A DNA stretch of 64,000 bases from Pseudomonas putida (GCF_028682475.1 NZ_JANHLE010000002.1:186001-250000), one strand, 5' to 3'. Shown: positions 27,921 to 37,202, counted from the first letter of the stretch. Notes: generated by a model not told the origin, from the letters alone. Numbers and translations: made by a program.

Positions 27921-28523
27921 ATGTACAAGGTTTACGGTGATTACCAGTCGGGTAACTGCTACAAGGTCAAGCTGATGCTGCACTTGCTTGATCTGCCCTA
28001 TGAATGGCACTCGGTGGATATCCTCAAGGGCGAGACGGAAACCCCGGCGTTTCTGGCCATGAACCCCAATGGCAAGGTGCCAGTGCTGGAGCTTGAAGAC
28101 GGCACCTACCTGTGGGAATCCAACGCGATCCTGAACTTTCTCGCCGATGGCACCGAATTCCTGCCCAGCGAGCCGCGCTTGCGCACCCAGGTACTGCAGT
28201 GGCAGTTCTTCGAGCAATACAGCCACGAGCCGTACATAGCCGTGGCGCGCTTCATCCAGTTTTACCTGGGCCTGCCGCAAGAGCGCCTGGAGGAATACAA
28301 AACCCTGCACAAAGGCGGCTACAAGGCTTTGCGGGTGATGGAGAAGCAGCTGCAGCTAACGCCTTATCTGGTCGGCGACCGCTACTCGATTGCCGATGTT
28401 GCGCTGTACGCCTACACCCATGTCGCCCAGCAGGGTGGTTTTGATCTGGACGCCTATCCGGGCATTCAGGCATGGCTGGATCGGGTCGCCAGCCATCCTC
28501 GTCATGTGACTATGGTCGGCTGA
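27921..28523 (+). CDS. Glutathione S-transferase family protein
   Basis: 200 aa from the ATG at 27921 (GGGGGGAGAG immediately upstream). The thioredoxin-like N-domain has GNCYKVKLMLHLL and the cis-Pro GKVPVLEL, then the Glu-Ser of LWESNAIL that contacts glutathione; an all-helical C-domain follows with DRYSIADVALYAY. Likely a cytoplasmic GST; substrate unknown. Convergent with the glutaredoxin-like gene, 4 nt apart. Confidence 0.88.
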   Translation: MYKVYGDYQSGNCYKVKLMLHLLDLPYEWHSVDILKGETETPAFLAMNPNGKVPVLELEDGTYLWESNAILNFLADGTEFLPSEPRLRTQVLQWQFFEQYSHEPYIAVARFIQFYLGLPQERLEEYKTLHKGGYKALRVMEKQLQLTPYLVGDRYSIADVALYAYTHVAQQGGFDLDAYPGIQAWLDRVASHPRHVTMVG

Positions 28524-28527
28524 GCGA

Positions 28528-28896
28528 TCAGGCGGCAAAACGCTTGTTGAGGTAATCGATGATCACCTTGGATTCGTACATCCAGGTGGTCTTGCCGTCT
28601 TCTTCAATGCGCAGGCACGGTACTTTGATCTTGCCACCTTCATTGAGCAGTGCCTGGCGATCCTGTTCGTTGTTCTTCGCATCGCGCAGGGCCACCGGCA
28701 CATTCAGGCGGTGCAGGGTACGGCGGGTTTTCACGCAGAACGGGCAGGCGTGGAACTGGTACAGGCTCAAGCCCTTGGCCTGTTGCTCGACCAGCGCCTG
28801 GCTGGCCGGTTCGCGTTTGAGCTTGGCCGGGCGGCTGATCCAGTCACCGAACACAATCAACTGGCCCAAGCCCACACGCAGTGCTTTGACGATCAT
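28528..28896 (-). CDS. Glutaredoxin-like protein (GST N-terminal-domain type)
   Basis: 122 aa. About 25 N-terminal residues contain one short hydrophobic stretch, followed by a thioredoxin fold with the redox motif CPFC and a KVPCLRIEEDG cis-Pro region, ending in MYESKVIIDYL. This fits a dithiol glutaredoxin or truncated GST N-domain. It lies just after the folE terminator on the same strand, so it probably has its own promoter within the 59 nt between the genes, or is read through. Confidence 0.8.
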   Translation of the reverse strand: MIVKALRVGLGQLIVFGDWISRPAKLKREPASQALVEQQAKGLSLYQFHACPFCVKTRRTLHRLNVPVALRDAKNNEQDRQALLNEGGKIKVPCLRIEEDGKTTWMYESKVIIDYLNKRFAA

Positions 28897-28913
28897 GGCA
28901 ACTCCTAAGAATA

Positions 28914-28944
28914 AAAAAAGCCGACCACGAAAGGTCGGCTTGCA
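28914..28944 (-). terminator. Rho-independent terminator of folE
   Basis: On the minus strand AAGCCGACC, a 6-nt loop, GGTCGGCTT, then a run of seven T. It lies directly after the folE stop codon. Confidence 0.88.
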
Positions 28945-28955
28945 GTCAGGCCCGA

Positions 28956-29501
28956 TTACTTGATCAGGCTGAGAAACTCGCTGCGGGTCGCGGCATTTTC
29001 ACGGAATTCGCCGAGCATCACCGAGGTGATCATGGTCGAGTTCTGTTTTTCCACACCGCGCATCATCATGCACATGTGCTTGGCTTCGATGACCACCGCC
29101 ACGCCCAGGGCGCCGGTGACCTTCTGGATCGCCTCGGCCACCTGGCGGCTGAGGTTTTCCTGGATCTGCAGGCGACGTGCGTACATGTCGACGATCCGCG
29201 CAACCTTGGACAGGCCCAGGACCTTGCCATCGGGGATGTAGGCAACGTGAGCCTTGCCGATGAATGGCAGCATGTGGTGTTCGCACAGCGAGTACAGCTC
29301 GATGTCCTTGACCAGGACCATTTCGCTGTTATCGGAGCTGAACAGTGCGCCGTTGGTCACTTCTTCCAGGGTTTGTTCATAACCGCGGCAAAGGTACTGC
29401 ATGGCCTTCGCAGCCCGCTTTGGCGTGTCGAGCAGGCCCTCGCGGGAGACGTCCTCGCCGAGCTGGCCGAGGATAGCGGTGTAGTTCTGTTCCAGGGACA
29501 T
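28956..29501 (-). CDS. folE: GTP cyclohydrolase I
   Basis: 181 aa. The zinc and substrate site motif [18 protein letters not shown] is complete and is followed by [10 protein letters not shown], the QENL segment and the C-terminal MMMRGVEK. It turns GTP into 7,8-dihydroneopterin triphosphate for folate and related pterins. A strong terminator follows. An Smr-domain gene lies 69 nt upstream in the same direction. The order folE-smr-small membrane protein-cysteine hydrolase-prmB matches what I recall of P. aeruginosa PA1674-PA1678. Confidence 0.96.
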   Translation of the reverse strand: MSLEQNYTAILGQLGEDVSREGLLDTPKRAAKAMQYLCRGYEQTLEEVTNGALFSSDNSEMVLVKDIELYSLCEHHMLPFIGKAHVAYIPDGKVLGLSKVARIVDMYARRLQIQENLSRQVAEAIQKVTGALGVAVVIEAKHMCMMMRGVEKQNSTMITSVMLGEFRENAATRSEFLSLIK

Positions 29502-29570
29502 GGATCTACCTGTGGGATTTATCGCAAACGCGAAGGGTACGGCGGCTGTGGCGGCGCTGCAAGTACGGCG

Positions 29571-30128
29571 TTACTCGTCACGGCCTTCGAGCATGGTTCG
29601 TTTGAGCATCACGTACACCGCACCGGTACCGCCGTGACGGGCCTGGCACGAGGTAAACCCCAGTACCTGCGGGTGTTGGCGCAGCCAGGTGTTGACGTGA
29701 CTCTTGATCATCGGCTTCTTGCCATCCAGGCGTACGGCCTTGCCATGAGTGACGCGCACGCAGCGGACTTCGAAGCGGGTGGCCTCGGCGAGGAACGCCC
29801 AGAGGGTCTCGCGGGCTTTTTCCACATTCATGCCGTGCAGATCGAGGCTGCCTTCGAAACCGATCTGGCCGAGCTTGAGCTTGCGCATCTGGCTTTCCTG
29901 GACGCCGTCACGGCTCCAGTGCAGGTCGTCTTCGGGGCCTACATCGATGACAAACAGGTCCGACAAGCCATCGACCACGTTCTGGTCGCTGCGTACCGTC
30001 GCGGCCTGACGCAGGCCGGCCAGCTGCTTGCGGTCGGCCTTGGGTTTGCCGACTTCGGCGCGATCATGCTTGATCGGCTTGACGCCGCGCATCTCGCTTT
30101 TGAACAGGGAAAAATCGTCGTCTTGCAT
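29571..30128 (-). CDS. Smr domain-containing protein
   Basis: 185 aa. A charged N-terminal part (about 95 residues) precedes a complete Smr domain: LDLHGMN, RCVRVTHGKA and the closing GGTGAVYVMLKR. Smr domains bind or cut nucleic acids, and related bacterial proteins act on collided ribosomes or mRNA. The role of this one is not shown. Placed between folE and a small membrane protein, all leftward. Confidence 0.88.
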   Translation of the reverse strand: MQDDDFSLFKSEMRGVKPIKHDRAEVGKPKADRKQLAGLRQAATVRSDQNVVDGLSDLFVIDVGPEDDLHWSRDGVQESQMRKLKLGQIGFEGSLDLHGMNVEKARETLWAFLAEATRFEVRCVRVTHGKAVRLDGKKPMIKSHVNTWLRQHPQVLGFTSCQARHGGTGAVYVMLKRTMLEGRDE

Positions 30129-30180
30129 GTAAGCCTCCGCCTGGGCGGCGTAGTTTACGCGACTCCCCCGCAGGTTGCAG

Positions 30181-30501
30181 TCAATCGTGCTTTTTCATCA
30201 GGTGCGGCGACAGGTTCAGTTCGCGGCTGCGGCGCAAGCGCAGACGGCTGCGGCGCCAGAACCAGATGCCCAGGTACAGCAGCACCAGGCCGCCTGCGAG
30301 TACCACCGCGGCACCGGCGCGGTTGGCGTTGAGCTCGGCCAGCGCTTCCAGGTTGCCGAGCAGGCTGGCGGCGCCGGCCATGGCCAACAGCACGCCAAGG
30401 GTCGCCAGCAGCGCCGAAAAGGCTGCAGCCAGGCGTGCGCCCCAATTGCGTGGCTCACGCTGGCGTAAGCGCTTGGCATCGAAACCGTCGGACAACTTCA
30501 T
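30181..30501 (-). CDS. Small inner-membrane protein, unknown function
   Basis: 106 aa with two hydrophobic helices (about 24-46 and 62-80), an Arg-rich stretch WRRSRLRLRRSRE after the second helix and a charged tail. No family recognised. It sits 52 nt upstream of the Smr gene on the same strand and may be cotranscribed with it. Confidence 0.7.
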   Translation of the reverse strand: MKLSDGFDAKRLRQREPRNWGARLAAAFSALLATLGVLLAMAGAASLLGNLEALAELNANRAGAAVVLAGGLVLLYLGIWFWRRSRLRLRRSRELNLSPHLMKKHD

Positions 30502-30579
30502 GCCGATTTCCTCTGTGGATATCCGGATGTTGACCGATATAGCGCAAGGTGGTTCCGCCGCAGCCTGTCGGATGACCGA

Positions 30580-31170
30580 TCAGATCAGGCTGCTGGTCGG
30601 TGCCACGCAAGCAAAGTTATCGGCCATGATCGCCATTTCGCTTTGCTGGATCTGTGCAGCGGCAATGACTCCTCCCTTGAACGGCAGGTCGCGGGTAGCG
30701 CAGGCATCCTCGATCAGGGTGCAACGGTAACCATAGTCCTTGGCCCGGCGCACGGTGGTGCTGACGCTGGAATGGCTCATGAAACCGCAGACGATCAGGT
30801 CCAGGTGCCCGTACTTCTGCAGGGTTTCATGCAGGGTGGTGTTCTTGAAGGCGTTGGGCATGCGCTTTTCGATGATCACTTCATCGCCTTGCGGTTCAAG
30901 ACCTGGAATGAATTCACCGCGTGGCCCCTGCGGGTCGAACAGGCCACCGACGGTGCCGAGGTGGCGCACGTGGATGATCGGGCGGCCGGCCTTGCGCGCC
31001 GCGTCGAGCATTTTAGCGATGTTCGCCACAGCCTCGTCCATGCCCGACAACGCCAGAGGACCGCTCAGGTACTCTTTTTGCGCATCGATAATGACCAGGC
31101 TGGCATTGCTGAGCTTGGCGGGTGGATAGCCACGGCCGCTAAGGTGGAACATCGTCGTTGGAACAGACAT
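30580..31170 (-). CDS. Isochorismatase/cysteine-hydrolase family protein with Ser at the usual Cys site
   Basis: 196 aa from the ATG at 31170, with AAAGGAG 6 nt upstream; an adjacent TTG would add one residue. The fold markers Asp29 (VIIDAQKEY) and Lys102 (IIEKRMPN) are in place, and the nucleophile loop reads VCGFMSHSSVSTT, where Ser135 occupies the position normally held by the catalytic Cys. The family hydrolyses amides or the vinyl ether of isochorismate. With the Cys absent, this may be an isochorismatase-like enzyme or a non-cysteine variant. Divergent from prmB. Confidence 0.8.
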   Translation of the reverse strand: MSVPTTMFHLSGRGYPPAKLSNASLVIIDAQKEYLSGPLALSGMDEAVANIAKMLDAARKAGRPIIHVRHLGTVGGLFDPQGPRGEFIPGLEPQGDEVIIEKRMPNAFKNTTLHETLQKYGHLDLIVCGFMSHSSVSTTVRRAKDYGYRCTLIEDACATRDLPFKGGVIAAAQIQQSEMAIMADNFACVAPTSSLI

Positions 31171-31360
31171 CAAGGGCTCCTTTGGATAGGGCTTTTCAAC
31201 CTATTGTCCCCTGCCTGAGCACTTATGTGAATCGCTTCGCGTACAAGCAGCGTGGTTAGTGGCCTGCAGCCATGTCGGCGAAACACTTACAGGCGGTTTT
31301 GACGAACCTTTTCTGTGACCGGGCTGTTAGAATTGCAGGTCGTCTTTCAAGGAGTCTGTT

Positions 31361-32269
31361 GTGATCACTTCTCGCCTGCGCACCCTGCGCGATCATATCC
31401 GTTGGGCTGTCAGCCGTTTCCATGAGCATGGCCTGTTTTTCGGACATGGTGCCGACAACGCCTGGGACGAAGCACGGCTGCTGGTGCTCGGCTCGGTGCA
31501 TTTGCCTTGGGAGGTTGCCGACAGCTATCTGGACTGCCAGCTGGAAGACGACGAGCTGGTGCACCTGCAGCGCCTGCTCAAGCGCCGCATCGAAGACCGC
31601 GTGCCGACCGCCTACCTGTTGGGTGAGGCGTGGTTCTGCGGCCTGGCCTTTATCGTCGATGAGCGCGTGCTGATTCCGCGTTCGCCCATCGGCGAGCTGA
31701 TCGAAAAGCGTTTTGAGCCGTGGCTGGCCAGCGAGCCTGCGCGCATTCTCGACCTGTGCACCGGTTCCGGCTGCATCGGTATCGTCAGTGCCGAGGTATT
31801 CCCTGAGGCCGAAGTGGTGCTCGCCGACCTGTCATTCGAAGCGCTGGAGGTGGCCAACCAGAACATTGAGCGTCATGGCCTGGAAGAGCGCGTGTATACC
31901 GTTCAGGGCGATGGCTTCGAGGGTTTGCCTGGGCAGCGTTTCGACCTGATCCTGTCCAATCCGCCGTATGTCGATGCCGAGGATTTCGCCGACATGCCGG
32001 ATGAGTACCACCATGAGCCGGAACTGGGCCTGGCCTGTGGCAACGACGGCCTGGACCTGGTGCGGCGCATGCTGGCCGAAGCAGCGGATCACCTGACCGA
32101 GAAGGGCTTGTTGATCGTCGAAGTGGGCAATAGCCAGGTGCACGTCGAAGCGCTGTACCCGGAAGTGGATTTTGCCTGGCTGGAATTCGAGCGCGGTGGC
32201 CACGGGGTGTTCATGTTGACGGCGGAGCAGTGCCGGCAGCATCAGGGGCTGTTTGCTTCCAGGGTGTAA
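31361..32269 (+). CDS. prmB: 50S ribosomal protein L3 glutamine methyltransferase PrmB
   Basis: 302 aa from a GTG at 31361 with AAGGAG 8 nt upstream. SAM-binding [10 protein letters not shown] at 131-140 and the catalytic NPPY at 200-203 define the PrmA/HemK-type N5-glutamine methyltransferases; the full-length match and N-terminal helical domain indicate PrmB rather than PrmC. It methylates a Gln of ribosomal protein L3 during assembly. A REP element follows. Confidence 0.93.
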   Translation: MITSRLRTLRDHIRWAVSRFHEHGLFFGHGADNAWDEARLLVLGSVHLPWEVADSYLDCQLEDDELVHLQRLLKRRIEDRVPTAYLLGEAWFCGLAFIVDERVLIPRSPIGELIEKRFEPWLASEPARILDLCTGSGCIGIVSAEVFPEAEVVLADLSFEALEVANQNIERHGLEERVYTVQGDGFEGLPGQRFDLILSNPPYVDAEDFADMPDEYHHEPELGLACGNDGLDLVRRMLAEAADHLTEKGLLIVEVGNSQVHVEALYPEVDFAWLEFERGGHGVFMLTAEQCRQHQGLFASRV

Positions 32270-32280
32270 GGGCAAAATCG

Positions 32281-32346
32281 ATCGCGGGGCAAGCCCGCTC
32301 CCACAGGGTTTGGTTTACCCCGGTGGGAGCGGGCTTGCCCCGCGAT
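32281..32346. repeat. REP-type inverted repeat, copy 3 (tail-to-tail)
   Basis: ATCGCGGGGCAAGCCCGCTC and its complement, with the GTGGGAG ends facing inward, opposite to copies 1 and 2. It lies between the convergent prmB and the hypothetical gene at 32351. Confidence 0.9.
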
Positions 32347-32350
32347 GCTT

Positions 32351-33139
32351 TCAATGGGTCGCAATCCAGATCAACAACCCTGCCTGGAACACCGCAAAGG
32401 CCACCAGGCAGGTGATGGTGAAGCGCAGGCCGCTGTCTTCGCGACGGTACTTGCTGACCCGCTCGTCACGCTCGCGCAGTTGCGCTTCCTTTTCCTGCAG
32501 GTTCTGTTCGGCCTGCTGGAGCATCTGCGCAGCATCGAGAATTTCCACGCGCTGCACCTTGTCAGCATTCCAGCCGCCCTTGAGTTCGCCGACCGGCACA
32601 TCGACGTAGCGACCCTTGAGGTGCTGGGCATCGGCGTATTCGACCTCCAGGCCATGGCTGTGCAACAGATGGTCGCGGCGCAGGCGGGTGTCCTCGTTGA
32701 GCGCATCCTTGTTGGCCAGGGCGGCGCCTTCGACCCGGTAGTGCGACCACTTGCGCTGCGCCCAGCTTACGGCCTGGGCCAGCATGAAGCGACCCAGCCC
32801 ACGGTTCAAAGGCTCGATCTGCAGGCCGCTATCCGGGCCGATACGCACATGCTTTTCCTGATGATCGACCCAGACATCCAGGTGATTCTGTTCTTTGCGC
32901 ACCTTTTGCCCGGGCAACTGGATGCTCATGCGCAACAGGCTGATGTCTTTGTTATGGCGCTCGGCATAACCGTACTGAACGAAGCGCAGTGGTCGTGCAC
33001 CACTGTTGCGATCAGTCGGCAGTGGTGCCAGGCGCAGCATCTGGAAATGTTCCGCAGTCACCTCGGCCCACGGCAGCGGCGCGGGTTCCGGCGCGGCCTC
33101 TGGGGTTTCGGGGGCATCCTGGGGGGCGGCTTCAGTCAT
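32351..33139 (-). CDS. Hypothetical protein with coiled coil and C-terminal membrane helix
   Basis: 262 aa from the ATG at 33139 (AGGA upstream); a longer frame up to 33283 overlaps the neighbouring gene. Acidic, Pro/Ala-rich N-terminus (1-25), a mixed middle domain, a Glu/Gln-rich coiled coil at about 200-235 and one helix at the very C-terminus (TCLVAFAVFQAGLLIWIA). Probably a tail-anchored inner-membrane protein facing the cytoplasm. No family recognised. Its place between prmB and the hydrolase agrees with PA1679 in my memory of PAO1. Confidence 0.75.
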   Translation of the reverse strand: MTEAAPQDAPETPEAAPEPAPLPWAEVTAEHFQMLRLAPLPTDRNSGARPLRFVQYGYAERHNKDISLLRMSIQLPGQKVRKEQNHLDVWVDHQEKHVRIGPDSGLQIEPLNRGLGRFMLAQAVSWAQRKWSHYRVEGAALANKDALNEDTRLRRDHLLHSHGLEVEYADAQHLKGRYVDVPVGELKGGWNADKVQRVEILDAAQMLQQAEQNLQEKEAQLRERDERVSKYRREDSGLRFTITCLVAFAVFQAGLLIWIATH

Positions 33140-33245
33140 CACGGCAATCCTCTTGTGCACAGCAAGCTGGACACAATCACGATGCCAGCATCGGCTTATC
33201 GGCAGAATCGTCCGGGACTGGAGGCGTAATTTCGCTGAAATTCGC

Positions 33246-34208
33246 TCAGGCTGCAGGCAGCCTGTGGATAAAGTCGACCACACGCTCGCCCAGTTCGGCA
33301 GCTTGCGGCAATTTCGGGTTCAGGTAACTGTCGCGCTGCTGGCTGGCTGCCTGCGGGGCAATTCTGAGCATGTGGTTCATGCCCTGGATCAACGCCAGTT
33401 CGGCATCGGGTTTGGCGGCTTTGAGCCGTTCGGCATTGCTGACATCGACCTGGACATCATGGGTGCCCTGGATGATCAGAGCCGGTACTTTCACCCTGGC
33501 GAACGCCGCTGCCGGGTCCTGGCGAAACAACGAAATCAGGTACGGCTGAACCGACGGACGCAGCACATTCTGCAAGGGCCGGGGGATATTTGATGCAGTG
33601 CGCCCGGCCTTGAGAGCGTCCAGGATGTGCATCACCTGTTCGTTGTAGCGGTCCGGGATGCGCTCGGCGAGTTGTGCACGAAAGACCTCATCAATCGGCC
33701 GACCGCTGCCGGCCACGCTGACCACCGCGCTGGCGCCACTCGGTTCAGCGGCCAGGCTGGCAATCAGCGCGCCTTCACTGTGCCCCAGCAGGATCAACTG
33801 ACCGAAACGCGGATCAGCCTTGAGTTTATGACTCCAGGCCACGGCATCGGCGACATAACCTTCAACCGTCAGGTCGCGTTCATCCGGTGTCGCCGCCAGG
33901 CTCGCGGCCACACCGCGCTTGTCATAACGCACACTGGCAATTCGGTTCTTCGCCAGCACCAGGGCCAGTTGCCGGAGATTGTCGGTGTGGGCGCCGTCCG
34001 GGCTGTTGCCGTTGCGGTCGGTGGGGCCGGAGCCGGGGATGATCAGCACTACCGGTGGCGGCTGTTCAGTGCGCGGTAACAGCAGGCTGCCATACAGCGT
34101 GCCGCTACCGGTATCGAGACTGATCGGGCGTTGCAATACAGTCGGGACAGCAGCGTGTACCAGGCCGCTGAACAGCAGGGCGATTACCACGAAAACGCGC
34201 AACATCAT
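33246..34208 (-). CDS. Secreted/periplasmic alpha/beta hydrolase
   Basis: 320 aa. A signal peptide covers about residues 1-19 (MMLRVFVVIALLFSGLVHA). The start is taken at 34208 because it begins the signal peptide; a second ATG is at 34205. The nucleophile elbow GHSEGA and an oxyanion region PGSGPTDRNGNSP are seen, as in esterase/acyl-hydrolase families; the catalytic His is likely in GMNHML. Substrate unknown. Divergent from aroC. Confidence 0.85.
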   Translation of the reverse strand: MMLRVFVVIALLFSGLVHAAVPTVLQRPISLDTGSGTLYGSLLLPRTEQPPPVVLIIPGSGPTDRNGNSPDGAHTDNLRQLALVLAKNRIASVRYDKRGVAASLAATPDERDLTVEGYVADAVAWSHKLKADPRFGQLILLGHSEGALIASLAAEPSGASAVVSVAGSGRPIDEVFRAQLAERIPDRYNEQVMHILDALKAGRTASNIPRPLQNVLRPSVQPYLISLFRQDPAAAFARVKVPALIIQGTHDVQVDVSNAERLKAAKPDAELALIQGMNHMLRIAPQAASQQRDSYLNPKLPQAAELGERVVDFIHRLPAA

Positions 34209-34341
34209 CAGGCCACTATCGAGGAGTTGGCTTTTTGACCGGCGCCTGGGCAGAAGGTTCGCTGTCAGGGATGAACTCAATGGTTAGCCTGCGTATACTG
34301 GCGACCTTGTTCAAATCAGGCTGATTCGCGGAGCGTCCTGC

Positions 34342-35433
34342 ATGTCCGGCAATACCTACGGCAAGCTGTTCACTGTCACCACCGCTGGCGAAAGCCATGG
34401 TCCGGCGTTGGTCGCCATTGTCGACGGCTGTCCGCCGGGCCTGGAAATTTCCCTGGCCGACCTGCAGCACGACCTCGACCGGCGCAAGCCCGGCACCAGC
34501 CGGCACACCACCCAGCGCCAGGAAGCCGATGAAGTCGAAATCCTCTCCGGGGTTTTTGAAGGACGCACCACGGGCTGCTCGATCGGCCTGTTGATCCGCA
34601 ACACCGACCAGAAGTCCAAGGACTACTCGGCGATCAAAGACCTGTTCCGTCCGGCCCACGCCGACTACACCTACCACCACAAGTACGGTGAGCGTGACTA
34701 CCGTGGCGGTGGCCGCAGCTCGGCGCGGGAAACCGCCATGCGCGTGGCTGCGGGGGCGATTGCCAAGAAGTACCTGGCCAGCCAGGGTATTCGTATTCGC
34801 GGCTACATGAGCCAGCTGGGCCCGATCGAGATTCCGTTCAAGACCTGGGAGTCGGTGGAGCAGAATGCGTTTTTCAGCCCCGACCCGGACAAGGTGCCGG
34901 AGCTGGAGGCCTACATGGACCAGCTGCGCCGTGACCAGGATTCGGTCGGGGCGAAAATCACCGTGGTCGCCGAAGGCGTCATGCCGGGCCTGGGCGAGCC
35001 GATTTTCGACCGCCTGGATGCCGAGCTGGCGCATGCCTTGATGAGCATCAACGCGGTCAAGGGCGTGGAGATTGGCGCAGGTTTCGCCAGTGTGGCGCAA
35101 CGCGGTACCGAGCACCGTGACGAAATGACCCCGGAAGGTTTCCTCAGCAACAACGCCGGCGGCATTCTCGGCGGGATTTCCTCTGGTCAGCCGATTGTTG
35201 CCCACCTGGCCTTGAAGCCGACGTCGAGTATCACCACCCCGGGTCGTTCGATCGATGTTGATGGCAACCCGGTCGAAGTGATCACCAAGGGCCGTCACGA
35301 CCCGTGCGTGGGCATCCGCGCCACGCCGATCGCCGAAGCGATGATGGCCATCGTGCTGATGGATCACCTGCTGCGTCATCGCGGTCAGAACGCCGATGTA
35401 CGCGTGAGCACGCCGGTGCTGGGCCAGCTGTAA
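34342..35433 (+). CDS. aroC: Chorismate synthase
   Basis: 363 aa, full length. Family signatures include [18 protein letters not shown] near the N-terminus, the RPGHAD-like RPAHADYTY and [11 protein letters not shown]. It makes chorismate from EPSP using reduced FMN, the last common step of aromatic amino acid synthesis. A class II DAHP synthase, the first step, is encoded at the right end of the window. It may be cotranscribed with the MFS gene 38 nt downstream. Confidence 0.97.
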   Translation: MSGNTYGKLFTVTTAGESHGPALVAIVDGCPPGLEISLADLQHDLDRRKPGTSRHTTQRQEADEVEILSGVFEGRTTGCSIGLLIRNTDQKSKDYSAIKDLFRPAHADYTYHHKYGERDYRGGGRSSARETAMRVAAGAIAKKYLASQGIRIRGYMSQLGPIEIPFKTWESVEQNAFFSPDPDKVPELEAYMDQLRRDQDSVGAKITVVAEGVMPGLGEPIFDRLDAELAHALMSINAVKGVEIGAGFASVAQRGTEHRDEMTPEGFLSNNAGGILGGISSGQPIVAHLALKPTSSITTPGRSIDVDGNPVEVITKGRHDPCVGIRATPIAEAMMAIVLMDHLLRHRGQNADVRVSTPVLGQL

Positions 35434-35471
35434 TGCCAACACCCGGCAAACGCGCTGCGGCCTGCTGAGCC

Positions 35472-36617
35472 GTGGCGCCGATTCCCTACTGGCGGCTGTC
35501 CAGCTTCTACCTGTTCTACTTCGCCTTGCTCGGTTCTACAGCGCCTTTCCTGGCGCTGTATTTCCATCACCTGGGATTTTCCAGTGCGCGTATCGGCGAG
35601 CTGGTCGCCATCCCCATGCTCATGCGGTGTGTCGCGCCCAATCTGTGGGGCTGGCTCGGTGACCGCAGTGGTCGGCGCCTGCTGATCGTACGCCTGGGGG
35701 CGCTGGCGACCCTGGCGAGTTTTTCGCTGATCTTCTTCGCCAAGAGCTATGCCTGGTTGGCGCTGGTCATGGCCTTGCACGCGTTCTTCTGGCATGCGGT
35801 GTTACCGCAGTTCGAGGTCATCACCCTGGCGCACCTGCAGGGCCAGACTGCACGCTACAGCCAGATCCGCCTGTGGGGCTCGATCGGTTTCATCCTCACT
35901 GTTGTTGGCCTGGGCCGACTGTTCGATGGGCTGAGCCTGGATGTTTATCCGCTGGCACTGGTGATCATCATGGCTGGCATCGTCCTCGCCAGCCTCTGGG
36001 TGCCCAACGCCCAGCCGCCCGGGCAGAACGAGCGCAGCCACGGCGGGTTTCTCAAGCAGTTGAGCAGTCCCGGCGTAGCAGCGTTCTATGTTTGTGTGGC
36101 GTTGATGCAGCTCAGTCACGGGCCTTACTACACCTTTCTGACTTTGCACCTGGAACACTTGGGCTATAGCCGTGGTGTTATCGGCATGCTCTGGGCCCTG
36201 GGCGTGGTCGCCGAGGTGTTGATGTTCCTCGGCATGAGCTGGATTCTGGCGCGGGTTTCGTTGCGCCGGGTGCTGATGGCCAGTTTCGTTCTGGCAGCCC
36301 TGCGTTGGCTGCTACTGGGTAATTTTGCCGAGCACCTGGCGGTGTTGTTATTCGCCCAGGTTTTGCACGCCGCCACGTTCGGCAGCTTCCACGCCGCAGC
36401 CATTGCTTTCGTGCAACGTAGCTTTGGCGCCCGTCAGCAAGGCCAGGGGCAGGCCCTGTATGCTGCCCTGGCGGGAACCGGCGGCGCTTTGGGCGCCCTG
36501 TATTCCGGCTATAGCTGGAATCTGCTGGGCGCCTCTACCACCTTTAGTATTGCCAGCGTCGCAGCGCTGGCTGCAGCCGTTATCATTGCCACTCGAATGA
36601 AAGAAGCCGAGCAATAG
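35472..36617 (+). CDS. MFS transporter (HcaT-like family)
   Basis: 381 aa from a GTG at 35472; no better start exists and its ribosome-binding site is weak. Twelve helices, with an LGDRSGRRL-type loop at about 60-68. The N-terminus (YWRLSSFYLFYFALLGS) resembles the 3-phenylpropionate transporter HcaT group. The gene follows aroC by 38 nt and precedes the ARD-like gene by 12 nt, so the three may form one transcript. Substrate unknown. Confidence 0.85.
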   Translation: MAPIPYWRLSSFYLFYFALLGSTAPFLALYFHHLGFSSARIGELVAIPMLMRCVAPNLWGWLGDRSGRRLLIVRLGALATLASFSLIFFAKSYAWLALVMALHAFFWHAVLPQFEVITLAHLQGQTARYSQIRLWGSIGFILTVVGLGRLFDGLSLDVYPLALVIIMAGIVLASLWVPNAQPPGQNERSHGGFLKQLSSPGVAAFYVCVALMQLSHGPYYTFLTLHLEHLGYSRGVIGMLWALGVVAEVLMFLGMSWILARVSLRRVLMASFVLAALRWLLLGNFAEHLAVLLFAQVLHAATFGSFHAAAIAFVQRSFGARQQGQGQALYAALAGTGGALGALYSGYSWNLLGASTTFSIASVAALAAAVIIATRMKEAEQ

Positions 36618-36629
36618 GAAATTCCTCTG

Positions 36630-37157
36630 ATGAGCAGCCTGTCCGTTTACCACCTGTCCACCCCGGACACCCCCAACAAGGTCCTGACCCATCTTGAGGA
36701 CATCGCTTCGACGCTGGCTGAGCACGGCGTGCGTTTCGAGCGTTGGCAGGCCGCTGCACAAATCCAGGCAGGCGCCAGTGATCAGGAACTGATCGACGCT
36801 TATCAACGCAGTATCGATGCCCTGAAGGCCGAGAAGGGGTATGCCGGTGTTGAGGTTACCCGCGACGCGGATGCCAGCCTGCTTGCCGAACACACCTGCG
36901 ACGAAGATCGACTGCACTTTTTCGCCTCCGGGCGCGGGCTGTTCAGCCTGCACATCGCCGATTACATCTATGCGGTGTTGTGCGAGAAAGGCGACCTTAT
37001 CGGTGTGCCTGCGGGTACTCGGCATTGGGTGGATATGGGGGCGGAGCCGCGGTTTGTGGCGATTCGGCTGTTCAACAAAACACCGGCAGCGGTTGCCCGT
37101 TTCACCGGCGAAACGATTGCCGAGCAGTTCCCGCGTCTTGACGATTGTGAGATGTAG
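36630..37157 (+). CDS. mtnD: Acireductone dioxygenase-like cupin with altered metal ligands
   Basis: 175 aa. Overall similarity to MtnD is clear (MSSLSVYHLS opening, GRGLFSLHI, GVPAGTRHW, FVAIRLFN). However, the metal site of canonical ARD (HxHxxxE...H) here reads HTCDEDR: His88 is kept, the second His is Cys90, the Glu is Arg94, and the distal His132 is kept. A stretch before this motif is also shorter than in MtnD as I recall it. Canonical ARD converts acireductone in the methionine salvage pathway; activity of this form is doubtful. The partner genes mtnB and mtnC are absent here. Confidence 0.8.
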   Translation: MSSLSVYHLSTPDTPNKVLTHLEDIASTLAEHGVRFERWQAAAQIQAGASDQELIDAYQRSIDALKAEKGYAGVEVTRDADASLLAEHTCDEDRLHFFASGRGLFSLHIADYIYAVLCEKGDLIGVPAGTRHWVDMGAEPRFVAIRLFNKTPAAVARFTGETIAEQFPRLDDCEM

Positions 37158-37159
37158 CG

Positions 37160-37197
37160 GGCAAGGCCAGCTCCCACGGGTGGGAGCTGGCCTTGCC
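37160..37197. repeat. Compact 18-bp palindrome, REP-like variant / bidirectional terminator (copy 4)
   Basis: GGCAAGGCCAGCTCCCAC, two bases, and the exact complement. It differs from the other REPs (AAGGCCAG instead of AAGCCCG). Lies between the convergent ARD-like and DUF3509 genes, 2 nt after one stop and 5 nt before the other. Confidence 0.8.
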
Positions 37198-37202
37198 AGC
37201 GA

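Noticed and set aside
34216..35442. A 408-codon minus-strand frame opposite aroC
   Set aside because: Antisense shadow of chorismate synthase.
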